Part shown: positions 16,981 through 26,218 of the stretch, in pieces
Layout of the letters: each line of letters starts with the position of its first letter
Position numbering within the stretch: position 1 is the first letter of the stretch
NCBI GenBank assembly: GCA_900545165.1
Contig: UQYA01000003.1
Span: 1-54,522, forward strand
Direction of reading: 5' to 3'
From: an uncultured Collinsella sp.
GTDB taxonomy: Bacteria; Actinomycetota; Coriobacteriia; Coriobacteriales; Coriobacteriaceae
Length of the DNA stretch: 54,522 nucleotides
Position numbers and translations under genes: made by a program
Notes under the pieces: generated by a model
What the model was told of the DNA's origin: nothing
The model's database searches: none
The model's input: the letters and a program-made list of their open reading frames with translations, nothing else

Positions 16981-19050
16981 ATGTCTTCCCAGTTGACGGT
17001 TATTATCGCCGGTATCGTGCTGGTTGTGGCCATCGTGGTCGCGCTGGTCATCATGCGTCGCGGCGATTCCCGTTTTACCTACGATACGCAGCATGGAACG
17101 GCCCCGCGCGCCACCGAGGGCGAGGGCAATACCGCGGCGACCGCCTTTAAGGGCCGCTTTTCCATCCTCACCACGGGTGTGGGCGCGATGTTTGCGGCAC
17201 TTGCCGTCAAGCTGTGGGGCATGCAGATGGTTTCGTCGGACTATTACGAGAAGCAGGCTAATAGCAATCAGACTCGCACCGTTACCACACCCGCTGTGCG
17301 CGGCCGCATCCTCGACCGCAATGGCGTGGCGCTTGTCCAGAACCGTCCCTCACTTGCTGTCGTGGCCTACCGCGACCTTGCCGAGGATGAGGTTCTGGTT
17401 CGCCATCTTGCCAACGTGCTTGGAATGCCTTACGTGGCGGTCCTTCGCAATATTCAGGATAATACAGAGGGCGCACAGAGCCTGCATACCATCGCGACGG
17501 ACGTCCGTCGCTCCACGGTTGCCTATATTCAGGAGCATGCCGGCGAGTTCCCGGGCGTCAAGATTGCCGAGCGTACCGAGCGCCAGTATCCATATGGCGA
17601 GACGGCATGTCATATCTTGGGCTATACCGGCACCATTACCTCCGAGCAGCTCGAGGCCCAGAATAAGAAAACCTCTGGCGATGATGATGCTTCTGCTGGC
17701 AAGATTACGTACCAGTCGGGCGATATCGTGGGCCAGGCGGGCGTTGAGAGCTACTACGAAAACCTGCTGCAGGGTATTCGTGGCGAGCAGACCGTCAAGG
17801 TCGATGCCTCGGGCAATGTGACCGGTCAGGCCGGCGCCGTGCCCGCGAAGGCCGGCTCCGACATTAAGCTCACGCTCGACCTTAAGATCCAGCAGGCCTG
17901 CGAGACGGCGCTGGCGAGCGCTATCGAGCTTGCCAAGACCACTGGCTACAGCAATGCCGGCAACGGCGCCGTAGTGTGTCTCGATCCCAACAATGGCGAG
18001 ATCCTGGGCATGGCGAGCGAGCCCAAGTTCGATCCGTCCGTCTTTATCGGCGGTGTCTCAAATGACGTGTGGACCGAGCTCAATGATGACAAGGGTTCGC
18101 ACCCGCTGCTCAACCGCGCCATTAGCGGACAGTACATGTCGGCCTCGACCATCAAGCCGCTCTCGGCGCTGGCCGGTCTTGAGTTTGGAACCTACACGTC
18201 GGGGCAGACGACCAACTGCACGGGTTATTGGACGGGTCTGGGCAAGTCGTGGGGCAAGTACTGCTGGCTGCATTCCGGCCACGGCACCATGACGCTGCAG
18301 TCGGGTATCGCCAACTCGTGCGACCCCGTCTTCTACGACATGGGCAAGGCGTTCTTTTATGACGAGCAACATCCCGAGGGCCTGCAGGAGGTCTTTCGTC
18401 GCTGGGGTCTAGGTAAGACCTGCGGTATCGATCTGCCGAGTGAGGGCGCGGGCCGTATTCCCGATGCCGAGTGGAAAGAGTCGTACTTCACCGACGCCTC
18501 TGCCGAGGACCGCAAGTGGAATGCCGGCGATATGACCAACATTGCCATCGGTCAGGGTGACATCCTGGTGACGCCCCTGCAGATGGCGTGTGCCTATATG
18601 GGTCTTGCCAACGGCGGCAAACAGTACGTGCCTCACGTGTTTTTGTCTGCCGTGTCGCGCGATGGCGACGGCGATGCCTATAAGTACAACGGCAAGGGCA
18701 AGAAGAAGCGCTTGGTGGCCAAGATCAACAGCGATTCGGATTTGGCTCTTGTTCGCAACGGCATGCACGACGTGATTTACACGGCATCGACGTCCCTGGC
18801 GGCGCACTTTGGCACCCTGACGCCGCAGGTATACGGCAAGTCGGGCACGGGCGAGAAAAGCGGCGAGGACGAATACGCGTGGTTCTGCGCCTATGCACCG
18901 GCCGATGACCCCAAGTATGTCATCGCTACTGTCCTGGAGCAGGGCGGCGGCGGCTCAGATACCGCGATGCATGTCGTGCGCGACGTGCTCGGCGTGATTT
19001 ATGGCGAGCCCGATACCTCTTCGGCCTCGGGCGATTCTTCGGTTCGATAG
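16981..19050 (+). CDS. mrdA: Penicillin-binding protein 2 (elongation-specific transpeptidase)
   Basis: Class B PBP that cross-links peptidoglycan during cell elongation, anchored by N-terminal hydrophobic segments (about 5-25 and 62-78). A PBP dimerisation domain is visible (GRILDRNGVALVQNRPSLAVV). The transpeptidase motifs are SxxK as S389-T-I-K392, SxN as S446-C-D448, and K620-S-G-T. The 689-residue length fits PBP2. Two hydrophobic segments at the N-terminus instead of one is slightly unusual. The ATG at 16981 follows GGGAGG. Followed by rodA after nine bases, the usual synthase pair. Confidence 0.95.
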   Translation: MSSQLTVIIAGIVLVVAIVVALVIMRRGDSRFTYDTQHGTAPRATEGEGNTAATAFKGRFSILTTGVGAMFAALAVKLWGMQMVSSDYYEKQANSNQTRTVTTPAVRGRILDRNGVALVQNRPSLAVVAYRDLAEDEVLVRHLANVLGMPYVAVLRNIQDNTEGAQSLHTIATDVRRSTVAYIQEHAGEFPGVKIAERTERQYPYGETACHILGYTGTITSEQLEAQNKKTSGDDDASAGKITYQSGDIVGQAGVESYYENLLQGIRGEQTVKVDASGNVTGQAGAVPAKAGSDIKLTLDLKIQQACETALASAIELAKTTGYSNAGNGAVVCLDPNNGEILGMASEPKFDPSVFIGGVSNDVWTELNDDKGSHPLLNRAISGQYMSASTIKPLSALAGLEFGTYTSGQTTNCTGYWTGLGKSWGKYCWLHSGHGTMTLQSGIANSCDPVFYDMGKAFFYDEQHPEGLQEVFRRWGLGKTCGIDLPSEGAGRIPDAEWKESYFTDASAEDRKWNAGDMTNIAIGQGDILVTPLQMACAYMGLANGGKQYVPHVFLSAVSRDGDGDAYKYNGKGKKKRLVAKINSDSDLALVRNGMHDVIYTASTSLAAHFGTLTPQVYGKSGTGEKSGEDEYAWFCAYAPADDPKYVIATVLEQGGGGSDTAMHVVRDVLGVIYGEPDTSSASGDSSVR

Positions 19051-19059
19051 GAGGTTGCG

Positions 19060-20286
19060 ATGGATTTTTCTCCGGCGGATCTGTTCCGTTCAACCAAGAC
19101 CGGCTCTCGCAGCAGCCTGGACCGCGTCAACAAGCAACTTTCGGCCTCGCGCGGCACGTTTCGCCAAAAGGTGCATATCGGTGTGCTCGTGGCTACTGTG
19201 GCGCTCGTCGCCTACGGTGCCATCATTATCTGGTCGGCTTCGCAGTTTAAGGCCGATGCTTCGTTCTCACGCCATCTGCTGGGAATTGGCATCGGAGCAG
19301 TGCTGGCGGTGCTGGTCTGGCGCTCCGACCTGCGCGGTATTTCCAATTTCTCGACGGCGTTGCTCGTCATCGACCTGATCGTGATCCTCTCGCCCAAGAT
19401 TCCGGGTCTGTCCTATACGGGCGGTCTGGGCATGACGGGCTGGATCAAGATTCCCGGTATCGGCTTGACATTCCAGCCGGTTGAGCTTGCCAAGCTCATC
19501 ACCATCTTCTTTATTGCTACGCTTGGCTCGCAGTATAACGGTCGCATCGATACCGTTCGCGACTACGTCAAGCTCTGCGGCATGCTGTCCATTCCGTTTT
19601 TGGCCGTCGTCGCCATGGGCGACCTGGGATCGGGCCTGGTCGTGCTGGTTTCTGGCGCTATCGTCATCTGTATGAGCGGTGCACGCCGCGAATGGGTGCT
19701 GTCGACCCTGGCCCTGCTTGTGGGCCTGGTGGCCCTCGTCCTGGCGCTCGATTCGGTCTTTGATTCGTTGCTCGGCCATGATGTGCTCATCAAGCAGTAT
19801 CAGATGAACCGTCTGACGGTCTTTATCGACCCCGATAATGCCGATTCGGACGATGCGTACAACCTGCAGCAGTCGCTTATCGCCGTTGGCTCGGGTGGCT
19901 TCTTTGGTAAGGGTTTGGGCCATGCGACGCAGTCGGCCGGCGGCTTTCTGCCTGAGTTCCACACCGACTTCGTCTTCGCCTTTCTGTCCGAGACCTTTGG
20001 CTTTTGCGGCTCCTTTTTGCTGCTGTGCTTGTACGTACTGCTCATCTTCTCGACGATCCGCGTTGCTTTTAAGTGCGAGTCTCTGTTCCTACGCTTATCA
20101 TGCGTAGGTATCGTCGGCATGTGGGCGTTCCAGACCTTCGAAAACATCGGCATGTGCATCGGCATGATGCCGATTACCGGTATTCCGCTACCGTTTATTA
20201 GCTTCGGTTCGTCTTCGATGATGATTCAGCTGCTGACGGTGGGTATCGTACAATCCATATGGCGGCATCGTTCGGGCGCCGCGTAA
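19060..20286 (+). CDS. rodA: Peptidoglycan glycosyltransferase RodA (SEDS family)
   Basis: Polymerises lipid II in the elongasome together with PBP2. The 408-residue protein has about ten membrane segments. It carries the SEDS signature near its end (PITGIPLPFISFGSSSM) and the typical GDLGSGLVVL and GFFGKGLG segments; the conserved Asp in the large loop follows the pattern of the family. The N-terminal 40 residues are cytoplasmic and Ser/Arg-rich. The ATG at 19060 follows GATAGGAGG. A DUF697-like gene follows after 18 bases. Confidence 0.95.
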   Translation: MDFSPADLFRSTKTGSRSSLDRVNKQLSASRGTFRQKVHIGVLVATVALVAYGAIIIWSASQFKADASFSRHLLGIGIGAVLAVLVWRSDLRGISNFSTALLVIDLIVILSPKIPGLSYTGGLGMTGWIKIPGIGLTFQPVELAKLITIFFIATLGSQYNGRIDTVRDYVKLCGMLSIPFLAVVAMGDLGSGLVVLVSGAIVICMSGARREWVLSTLALLVGLVALVLALDSVFDSLLGHDVLIKQYQMNRLTVFIDPDNADSDDAYNLQQSLIAVGSGGFFGKGLGHATQSAGGFLPEFHTDFVFAFLSETFGFCGSFLLLCLYVLLIFSTIRVAFKCESLFLRLSCVGIVGMWAFQTFENIGMCIGMMPITGIPLPFISFGSSSMMIQLLTVGIVQSIWRHRSGAA

Positions 20287-20304
20287 CCGCTGGAGGGGTT
20301 TGCT

Positions 20305-21234
20305 ATGAAAATTCCCGTAGATAAGCTGACCCGCGCTTTTAAGATGGGCGCGTCCGTTAAGAAGGATTCCGATACGCCGGTGCGCGTCTCGGTCTATCTG
20401 GATTCGTCCGCCTCGCGCTTTCTTGCCGAGACGGTGCGTGACGCCTTTGTGCCGCAGACGACCTCGGGTATTGTGCGCGTCGAGCGTCTGGGGGAGGAGC
20501 GAATTGCTCCAAAGACCGATACCGATGTGGTGCTGGTGCTCTCGTGTGGTTCCGACCGCTTGGAGAGTGCCGTGCAGGAGCTCGTGATCGCCGGCGCGCC
20601 CGTGTGCGTGCTTGCCGAGTCTGCTGTGGAGGTGCCGTTTATCGAGGAGTCCACGCCCATGCTCGGCGTGGTAGCGGCAACCGATAAGACGTATCTGCTC
20701 GAGACGCTTGCCCGCTGGATTCTCGATCGCACCGACAAGGAAACGGCTTTTGCGGCGAACTTTGCCTTCATGCGCATCGCGGCGGCCAATCGTATCATCA
20801 CCTCGTGCGCGCTCACCAATATGGCGACCGGTGCGCTGGTGTTTTTGCCGGGCGCCGATTATCCCGTTATGGCGCTGGCGCAGGTGGGCATGCTCTTTGA
20901 GCTCGCTGCCGTCTTTGGACGCGGTATTAAGCCCGAGCGCGGCTACGAGGTCGCGGGCGTGCTTGCCGGCGGTCTTGTGATCCGCGCGGTCACCCGCGCG
21001 CTCGTCAAGCAGACGCCGCATATTGGGTTTGCCGTCAAGGCGCTCACTGCTGCCGCGGGCACCTATGGCATGGGCCGTGCGCTCGTTTCGCTCTACGAGC
21101 GCGATGTCGACTACAGCCGTGCCAACGAGGTGGTCACTGCCACGTTCTCCCGCGTTCGCGATCTGGTGACCACGGTCGCGGGCGCTACCCGTCCTATGGC
21201 GTCCTATCAGGACGCATCAGATCTCGCTGCTTAG
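20305..21234 (+). CDS. DUF697-like membrane-associated protein, function unknown
   Basis: The 309-residue protein has two parts. Residues 1-145 form a soluble alpha/beta region containing DTDVVLVLSCGSDRLESAV and GAPVCVLAESAVEVPF; it resembles a nucleotide-binding or Rossmann-like fold but has no P-loop. Residues about 165-275 are hydrophobic helices with LPGADYPVMALAQVGMLFEL and AVFGRGI, and GMGRAL further on. These resemble the DUF697 (YcjF) domain often attached to GTPases. It sits directly behind rodA and before the radical-SAM pair with gaps of 18 and 10 bases, so it is probably cotranscribed with the cell-shape genes. A role in envelope growth is only a guess. Confidence 0.72.
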   Translation: MKIPVDKLTRAFKMGASVKKDSDTPVRVSVYLDSSASRFLAETVRDAFVPQTTSGIVRVERLGEERIAPKTDTDVVLVLSCGSDRLESAVQELVIAGAPVCVLAESAVEVPFIEESTPMLGVVAATDKTYLLETLARWILDRTDKETAFAANFAFMRIAAANRIITSCALTNMATGALVFLPGADYPVMALAQVGMLFELAAVFGRGIKPERGYEVAGVLAGGLVIRAVTRALVKQTPHIGFAVKALTAAAGTYGMGRALVSLYERDVDYSRANEVVTATFSRVRDLVTTVAGATRPMASYQDASDLAA

Positions 21235-21244
21235 GGGTTTTCCG

Positions 21245-23122
21245 TTGCGCGTTGCATACCAAGATTGTTTTCATTTAATTGAGCCGTTGCTCGCCAAGGT
21301 CGAGAAGCCGAGTCGCTATATCGATCACGAGTGGGGCACGCTTTCCAAAGCCGATGCCGACTACCGTTGCTGCCTGATCTACCCGGATGTGTACGAGGTT
21401 GGTCTGCCCAACCAGGGCATCGCCATCCTCTACAACATCCTTAACCAGGCCGAGGGCATCTCCTGTGAGCGTGGCTATGTGCCGTGGCCCGATATGGGTG
21501 ACGCCATGCGCGAGGCGGGTATTCCGCTGCTGTCGCTCGAGGGTGCAGCGCCGGTCGCTTCGTTTGATATCGTCGGTCTGCATGTGCCGCACGAGATGGC
21601 GGTGACGAACTTCCTCGAGGCACTCGACCTCGCTGGCATTCCGCTGTTAGCGGCCGACCGAGGCGAAGACGACCCCATCATCATCGCCGGCGGCCCCTCG
21701 GTGTACAACCCCGAGCCGTACGCGGCCTTCTTCGATATCATCCTCATCGGTGAGGGCGAGGAATCGCTGCTCGAGACCTGTCAGCTGCATCGCCGCCTGC
21801 GTGACGAAGGAGTCCCGCGCGCGCAGATTGTTGAGCAGCTTGCATCCATTGGTGGCAACTACGTGCCGTCGCTCTATGAGGTTCGTCACGACGAGCCCTG
21901 CTCGCCGCATGGCTACACCGTGCCGCGTGAGGGCAAGGATGCGCCGACCGTGGTCTACAAGCGCGTCGTCGAGGATTTCGGCGCCACGAATCCGCTGTCG
22001 CAGTCGTGCGTGCCCTATGCGCAGCTGGTCCACGACCGCCTGTCTATCGAGATCCTGCGCGGCTGCGCCCGCGGCTGTCGTTTTTGCCAGGCTGGCATGA
22101 CGTATCGCCCGGTGCGCGAGCGCTCGGCCGACCAGATTGTCTCGTCGGTGATTCAGGGTCTGGAAAAGACTGGCTATGACGAGGTGTCGCTGACCTCGCT
22201 CTCCACGACCGACCACTCCTGCATTCGCGACGTGCTCGGCAGGCTCAACCGTCGCCTGGAGGATACGGGTATTCGCGTGTCTATTCCGTCGCAGCGCCTG
22301 GATTCGTTTGGCGTGGATATGGCCGAGTCGGTCGCCGGCGAAAAGAAGGGCGGACTGACGTTCGCGCCCGAGGCCGGCAGCCAGCGCATGCGCGACATCA
22401 TTAACAAGAACGTGACCGAGGAGGACCTGGACCGTGCGGCCAAGGCGGCCTTCGAGGCCGGCTGGAACCGCATGAAGCTCTACTTTATGATGGGCCTTCC
22501 CGGCGAGCGCGACGAGGACATCGTGGCCATCGCCAATCTGGCCGATCACGTGCTGGAGCTCGGTCGTTCCGTGGTGCCCAAGGCTCGTCGCGGCTCGATC
22601 TCGGTGTCCATCTCGGTTTCGGTCTTTATCCCCAAGGCCGCCACGCCGTTCCAGTGGTGCCCGCAGCTCGACTACGACGACGTCAAGCGTCGCCAGAAGC
22701 TGCTTATCACGAGCGTTCGCAACCGTGCCGTCCGCGTGCATTACCACGATGCCGAGACTTCGCTCATCGAGGCCGCGCTGTCCCGCGCCGGTCGTGACAT
22801 GACGCCCGTCATCATCGATGCTTGGCGCTCGGGCTCTCGCTTTGACGCCTGGGTAGAGCATTTCTCGCTCGATAACTGGAAGGAAGCTGCTGCCAAAAAC
22901 GGCATCGACCTCAATGAGCTCGTGCACCTGCCCTACGAGTTGGACTGGCGCCTGCCGTGGGAGCACGTGAGCCCCGGCTGCACGCGCGGCTTCCTCGAGC
23001 GCGAGTACCGTCGCTCGGTCGAGGGCGTCACGACTCCCGACTGCACCCGCACGTCGTGCACCGGCTGCGGGATCTGCCCCACGCTCCACGCCAAGAATGT
23101 ATTGATGGGTGATCGCGCATGA
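21245..23122 (+). CDS. B12-binding-domain/radical SAM protein, TIGR03960 type
   Basis: A 625-residue radical SAM enzyme of unknown substrate. The N-terminal 230 residues resemble the B12-binding-like domain (YPDVYEVGLPNQGIAILYNI, IIIAGGPSVYNPEPYA). The radical SAM cluster motif is C274-A-R-G-C278-R-F-C281, followed by a TIM-barrel-like domain. The C-terminus carries another cysteine cluster, CTRTSCTGCGICPTL, possibly a second Fe-S or zinc site. The TTG start follows TTAGGGG. The stop overlaps the next gene by four bases (ATGA); in many bacteria that partner is fused or adjacent and leads into rplU. Confidence 0.9.
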   Translation: MRVAYQDCFHLIEPLLAKVEKPSRYIDHEWGTLSKADADYRCCLIYPDVYEVGLPNQGIAILYNILNQAEGISCERGYVPWPDMGDAMREAGIPLLSLEGAAPVASFDIVGLHVPHEMAVTNFLEALDLAGIPLLAADRGEDDPIIIAGGPSVYNPEPYAAFFDIILIGEGEESLLETCQLHRRLRDEGVPRAQIVEQLASIGGNYVPSLYEVRHDEPCSPHGYTVPREGKDAPTVVYKRVVEDFGATNPLSQSCVPYAQLVHDRLSIEILRGCARGCRFCQAGMTYRPVRERSADQIVSSVIQGLEKTGYDEVSLTSLSTTDHSCIRDVLGRLNRRLEDTGIRVSIPSQRLDSFGVDMAESVAGEKKGGLTFAPEAGSQRMRDIINKNVTEEDLDRAAKAAFEAGWNRMKLYFMMGLPGERDEDIVAIANLADHVLELGRSVVPKARRGSISVSISVSVFIPKAATPFQWCPQLDYDDVKRRQKLLITSVRNRAVRVHYHDAETSLIEAALSRAGRDMTPVIIDAWRSGSRFDAWVEHFSLDNWKEAAAKNGIDLNELVHLPYELDWRLPWEHVSPGCTRGFLEREYRRSVEGVTTPDCTRTSCTGCGICPTLHAKNVLMGDRA

Positions 23123-23931
23123 GTGAGCGCCTGACCGACAACCCCTCGCTCTTTAGGCTTCGTGTTCGCTATGGCAAGCGCGATCGCCTTAAGTACCTGG
23201 GCCATCTCGAAGTAATCCATACCATTGAGCGCATCGTGCGCCGTGCGGGGCTTCCCTATGCCGTCACGCAGGGCTTCTCTCCGCACATGCGCGTGGGCTT
23301 TTCTTCGGCGCTACCGGTGGGTACGTCGTCGACCTGCGAGTGGTATGACCTATTTATGACCGAGTTCGTGGCGCTCGACGAGGCGTTTGGACGTCTGGCT
23401 GCGGCGTCTCCGGCCGATCTGGCGCCCATTGAGGCGGCGTACATCGACGTGCGCACGCCGGCGTTGACGGCGCAGCTCACGCGCCTGTCGTATCGCATCG
23501 ACCTGCACTTGGATTCCGAGGCGCCCGTAAGCGCCGACGAGGTGCGTCGTGCGATTGACACGCTGCGCGCGGGTCACGGCATCGACTACGCGCGCGGAAA
23601 AAAGAGCAAGCGCTTGGATTTGGACCACACGCTCGTGGGCTATGAGCTCACGGCGGGGGAGCGCCCGGACCATTTGGTGCTCATGCTCGACACCCATGCC
23701 GACAACGAGGGCTCCATGCGTCCGGAGATTTTGCTTTCTGCTGCTGATGTTTTGTTGCAGGGCTTGACCCCGGGCGTGGATGCACCTATTGTTTCCACCG
23801 GTATGCAAGACCTCGTGACCATCTGCTCCTACGATGTCGAGCGTCAGAATCAAGCATGCGAGGACGACGAGGGCCGACTCGTCAGCCCCATACCTGTGCG
23901 AACTTGTGGATTTGCTCCACATACTCGTTGA
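23119..23931 (+). CDS. TIGR03936-family radical-SAM-associated protein (DUF2344)
   Basis: The 270-residue partner of the preceding radical SAM enzyme, overlapping it by four bases. The N-terminal FRLRVRYGKRDRLKYLGHLE and GLPYAVTQGFSPHMRVGFS are characteristic of DUF2344; no catalytic residues are known for the family. In clostridia the pair precedes an RNase E/G gene and rplU. Here RNase E/G is absent and the promoter of rplU overlaps the last codon. The last 40 residues are less conserved in appearance. Confidence 0.88.
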   Translation: MSERLTDNPSLFRLRVRYGKRDRLKYLGHLEVIHTIERIVRRAGLPYAVTQGFSPHMRVGFSSALPVGTSSTCEWYDLFMTEFVALDEAFGRLAAASPADLAPIEAAYIDVRTPALTAQLTRLSYRIDLHLDSEAPVSADEVRRAIDTLRAGHGIDYARGKKSKRLDLDHTLVGYELTAGERPDHLVLMLDTHADNEGSMRPEILLSAADVLLQGLTPGVDAPIVSTGMQDLVTICSYDVERQNQACEDDEGRLVSPIPVRTCGFAPHTR

Positions 23932-23956
23932 CGGGGGTATTTTCGCCTGCTACTAT
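23928..23956 (+). promoter_or_regulatory. Promoter of the rplU-rpmA operon
   Basis: TTGACG (23928-23933) and TACTAT (23951-23956) are 17 bases apart, starting within the end of the DUF2344 gene and giving an rplU leader of about 35 nucleotides. Confidence 0.7.
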
Positions 23957-23998
23957 ATTCGGCTGTTGCACTAACTGATGCATGAAGGGCAAGTAAAC

Positions 23999-24373
23999 AT
24001 GTACGCAATCGTTAACACGGGCGGCAAGCAGTACAAGGTCGCCACCGACGATGTCATCACCGTCGAGAAGATCGAGGGCAATGAGGGCGACAAGGTCACC
24101 CTGCCGGTTATCTTCCTCAACGATGGTAAGAAGATCGTCACCGATCCCGACAAGCTGGCCAAGGCCAAGGTTACCGCTCAGATCGTTGAGCAGTTCAAGG
24201 GCGAGAAGCAGCTGGTCTTCAAGTTCCACAAGCGTAAGCGCTATCGTCGTCTGAAGGGTCACCGTCAGCAGCTCACCAAGCTGAAGATCGTGAAGGTCCA
24301 GGCTACCTCCCGCGCCAAGAAGGCTGTCAAGGCAGAGGCTGAGGCTGTTGCCGAGGCTCCCGTCGCCGAGTAG
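23999..24373 (+). CDS. rplU: 50S ribosomal protein L21
   Basis: The 124-residue protein begins MYAIVNTGGKQYKV, the L21 signature, and contains the C-terminal KHRKRYRRLKGHRQ-like basic segment (here KRKRYRRLKGHRQQLTKLKI) that binds 23S rRNA. It extends about 20 residues beyond the usual 103 with an Ala/Glu-rich tail. The ATG at 23999 is chosen because the fold starts there and AAGGG lies upstream; an ATG at 23978 in frame is unlikely. rpmA follows after 33 bases. Confidence 0.97.
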   Translation: MYAIVNTGGKQYKVATDDVITVEKIEGNEGDKVTLPVIFLNDGKKIVTDPDKLAKAKVTAQIVEQFKGEKQLVFKFHKRKRYRRLKGHRQQLTKLKIVKVQATSRAKKAVKAEAEAVAEAPVAE

Positions 24374-24406
24374 ATTACACTCGTAACGAAAGAGTAGGTA
24401 TACACA

Positions 24407-24664
24407 ATGGCACACAAAAAAGGACTCGGTTCCTCCCGTAATGGCCGTGACTCCCGCGGTCAGCGCCTTGGCACGAAGCGCTATGCCGGCCAGACGGTAA
24501 CCACGGGCACGATTCTCGTCCGTCAGCACGGCACGCACATCCATCCGGGTGAGAACGTTGGCCGTGGCAAGGACGACACGCTGTTCGCGCTGGTCGACGG
24601 TACCGTTGAGTTCCACAAGGGTATCAAGCACAGGGTCAGCGTACGCCCGCTCGCGAACGCGTAA
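24407..24664 (+). CDS. rpmA: 50S ribosomal protein L27
   Basis: The 85-residue protein starts MAHKKGLGSSRNGRDS, so the functional N-terminal tail that reaches the peptidyl transferase centre is encoded directly. The N-terminal extension that the Prp protease removes in Firmicutes is absent, which agrees with the absence of a prp gene between rplU and rpmA. GTILVRQHGTHIHPG is the central family motif. Confidence 0.98.
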   Translation: MAHKKGLGSSRNGRDSRGQRLGTKRYAGQTVTTGTILVRQHGTHIHPGENVGRGKDDTLFALVDGTVEFHKGIKHRVSVRPLANA

Positions 24665-24689
24665 TTCACCCTTCATAGAGCACATATGT

Positions 24690-24732
24690 GGGAGGCACTT
24701 GAGTTTTAGGATTCAAGGGTCTCCCTCTTTTT
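24690..24732 (+). terminator. Intrinsic terminator between rpmA and obgE
   Basis: GGGAGGCACTTGAG (24690-24703) pairs at 13 of 14 positions with the segment 24712-24725 and is followed by TCTTTTT. It ends one base before the obgE ribosome-binding site, so obgE must depend on readthrough or on a promoter I cannot see. Confidence 0.75.
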
Positions 24733-24748
24733 GTAGGAGGCGATTCTG

Positions 24749-26215
24749 TTGTCACAGTTCACCGATATCAGCCGCATTAACGTGTGCGGCGGCGACGGCG
24801 GAGCCGGATGCATGTCGTTTAGGCGCGAGGCATTTGTCCCCAAGGGCGGCCCCGATGGCGGCGACGGCGGTCGTGGCGGCAATGTCGTCATCCAGGCCGA
24901 TGCTCAGCTGTCTTCGCTGATCGATTACCGCTTTAAGCATCACTTCCGCGCCGAGCGCGGCACGCACGGGCAGGGTGCCCGCCGTAACGGCAAGAGCGGC
25001 GAGGACCTGATTCTCAAGGTCCCTATGGGTACCGTGGTGCGCGAGCTCGATCCCGAGACGCAGACCCCGATGTTCGAGATTGCCGATCTGGTGCACGACG
25101 GCGAGCGCGTCGTCGTGGCGCCCGGCGGTGCTGGCGGTCTGGGCAACACACACTTTGTGACGTCGGTGCGTCGCGCTCCGGCCTTTGCCCAGCTGGGCGA
25201 GCCGGCCGAGGAGCACTGGATCGAGCTCGAGATGAAGCTTATGGCCGATGCCGCGCTCGTGGGCTTTCCCTCCGTGGGTAAGTCATCGCTCATCGCGCGC
25301 ATGAGTGCCGCCCGTCCCAAGATTGCTGACTACCCGTTTACTACGCTCGTGCCGAACCTCGGCATGGTGCGTGCCGGCGAATATTCTTACGTCGTTGCCG
25401 ACGTCCCCGGTCTCATCGAGGGCGCGAGCGAGGGCAAGGGCCTGGGCCATCAGTTCCTGCGCCACATCGAGCGCACGGCACTCATCATGCACGTCGTCGA
25501 CATGACGGGTGGTTTTGAGGATCGCGATCCGGTCGAGGATTACCACATCATCAACCGCGAGCTCGAGCAGTATGGCGCCGAGCTTTCGGAGCGTCCGCAG
25601 ATCGTCGTTGCCAACAAGTGCGATGCGCCGGGCACGGCCGACAAGATTGCCGACCTTAAGCGTGCGGCGCTCGACGATGGCCATATGTTCTTTGCCGTGT
25701 CTGCTGTTACGGGCGCCGGCCTCAACACGCTGATGCTTGCCGTGGGCGAGCAGGTGGCTAAGCTTCGCGCCGAGCTGGCGGTCTCTGATGAGCCGGTCGA
25801 TCTGCGCGACGAGGAGTGGGAGCGTCGCCGCCTGCAGCGCGAGAAGCGTTTCCGCATTGTCCAGGAAGACCCCGGTGCCTTCCGCGTGGTCGGTCGTGCC
25901 ATCGAGCGCATGGTCATCCAGACCGACTGGGAAAACGAGGAAGCCGTCATTTACCTGCAGCATAAGTTTGCGCGTATGGGTGTTGACGATGCGCTCGAGA
26001 AGGCCGGTTGTCGTGCGGGCGACGAGGTCCGCATTTGCCAGCGCGCCTTTGACTTTGAGGGCGCCGAGGACTTCTCGGAGTACGAAGAGCTCGAGGACGC
26101 TGGCGAGGACGTTGCCGTCGAGGCCATTGACGTGGCCGATGCTGCGGATGAGGGCGTCGAGGTTGTCGATGCGGCGGATGCCGAGGACGATGCCGAGACC
26201 TCGGAGGGCGAGTAA
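24749..26215 (+). CDS. obgE: GTPase Obg (CgtA)
   Basis: Ribosome-associated GTPase for 50S assembly and stress signalling. The glycine-rich Obg fold comes first (GGDGGAGCMSFRREAFVPKG, then GGDGGRGGNV). The G domain has G1 GFPSVGKS (about 172-179), G3 DVPG and G4 NKCD. A C-terminal OCT domain follows (FRVVGRAIERMVIQTDWENE), then a tail of about 50 residues made almost only of Glu, Asp, Ala and Val. The 488-residue length matches long actinobacterial and B. subtilis-like forms. The TTG start at 24749 has TAGGAGG eight bases upstream. nadD follows after three bases. Confidence 0.97.
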   Translation: MSQFTDISRINVCGGDGGAGCMSFRREAFVPKGGPDGGDGGRGGNVVIQADAQLSSLIDYRFKHHFRAERGTHGQGARRNGKSGEDLILKVPMGTVVRELDPETQTPMFEIADLVHDGERVVVAPGGAGGLGNTHFVTSVRRAPAFAQLGEPAEEHWIELEMKLMADAALVGFPSVGKSSLIARMSAARPKIADYPFTTLVPNLGMVRAGEYSYVVADVPGLIEGASEGKGLGHQFLRHIERTALIMHVVDMTGGFEDRDPVEDYHIINRELEQYGAELSERPQIVVANKCDAPGTADKIADLKRAALDDGHMFFAVSAVTGAGLNTLMLAVGEQVAKLRAELAVSDEPVDLRDEEWERRRLQREKRFRIVQEDPGAFRVVGRAIERMVIQTDWENEEAVIYLQHKFARMGVDDALEKAGCRAGDEVRICQRAFDFEGAEDFSEYEELEDAGEDVAVEAIDVADAADEGVEVVDAADAEDDAETSEGE

Positions 26216-26218
26216 GCC

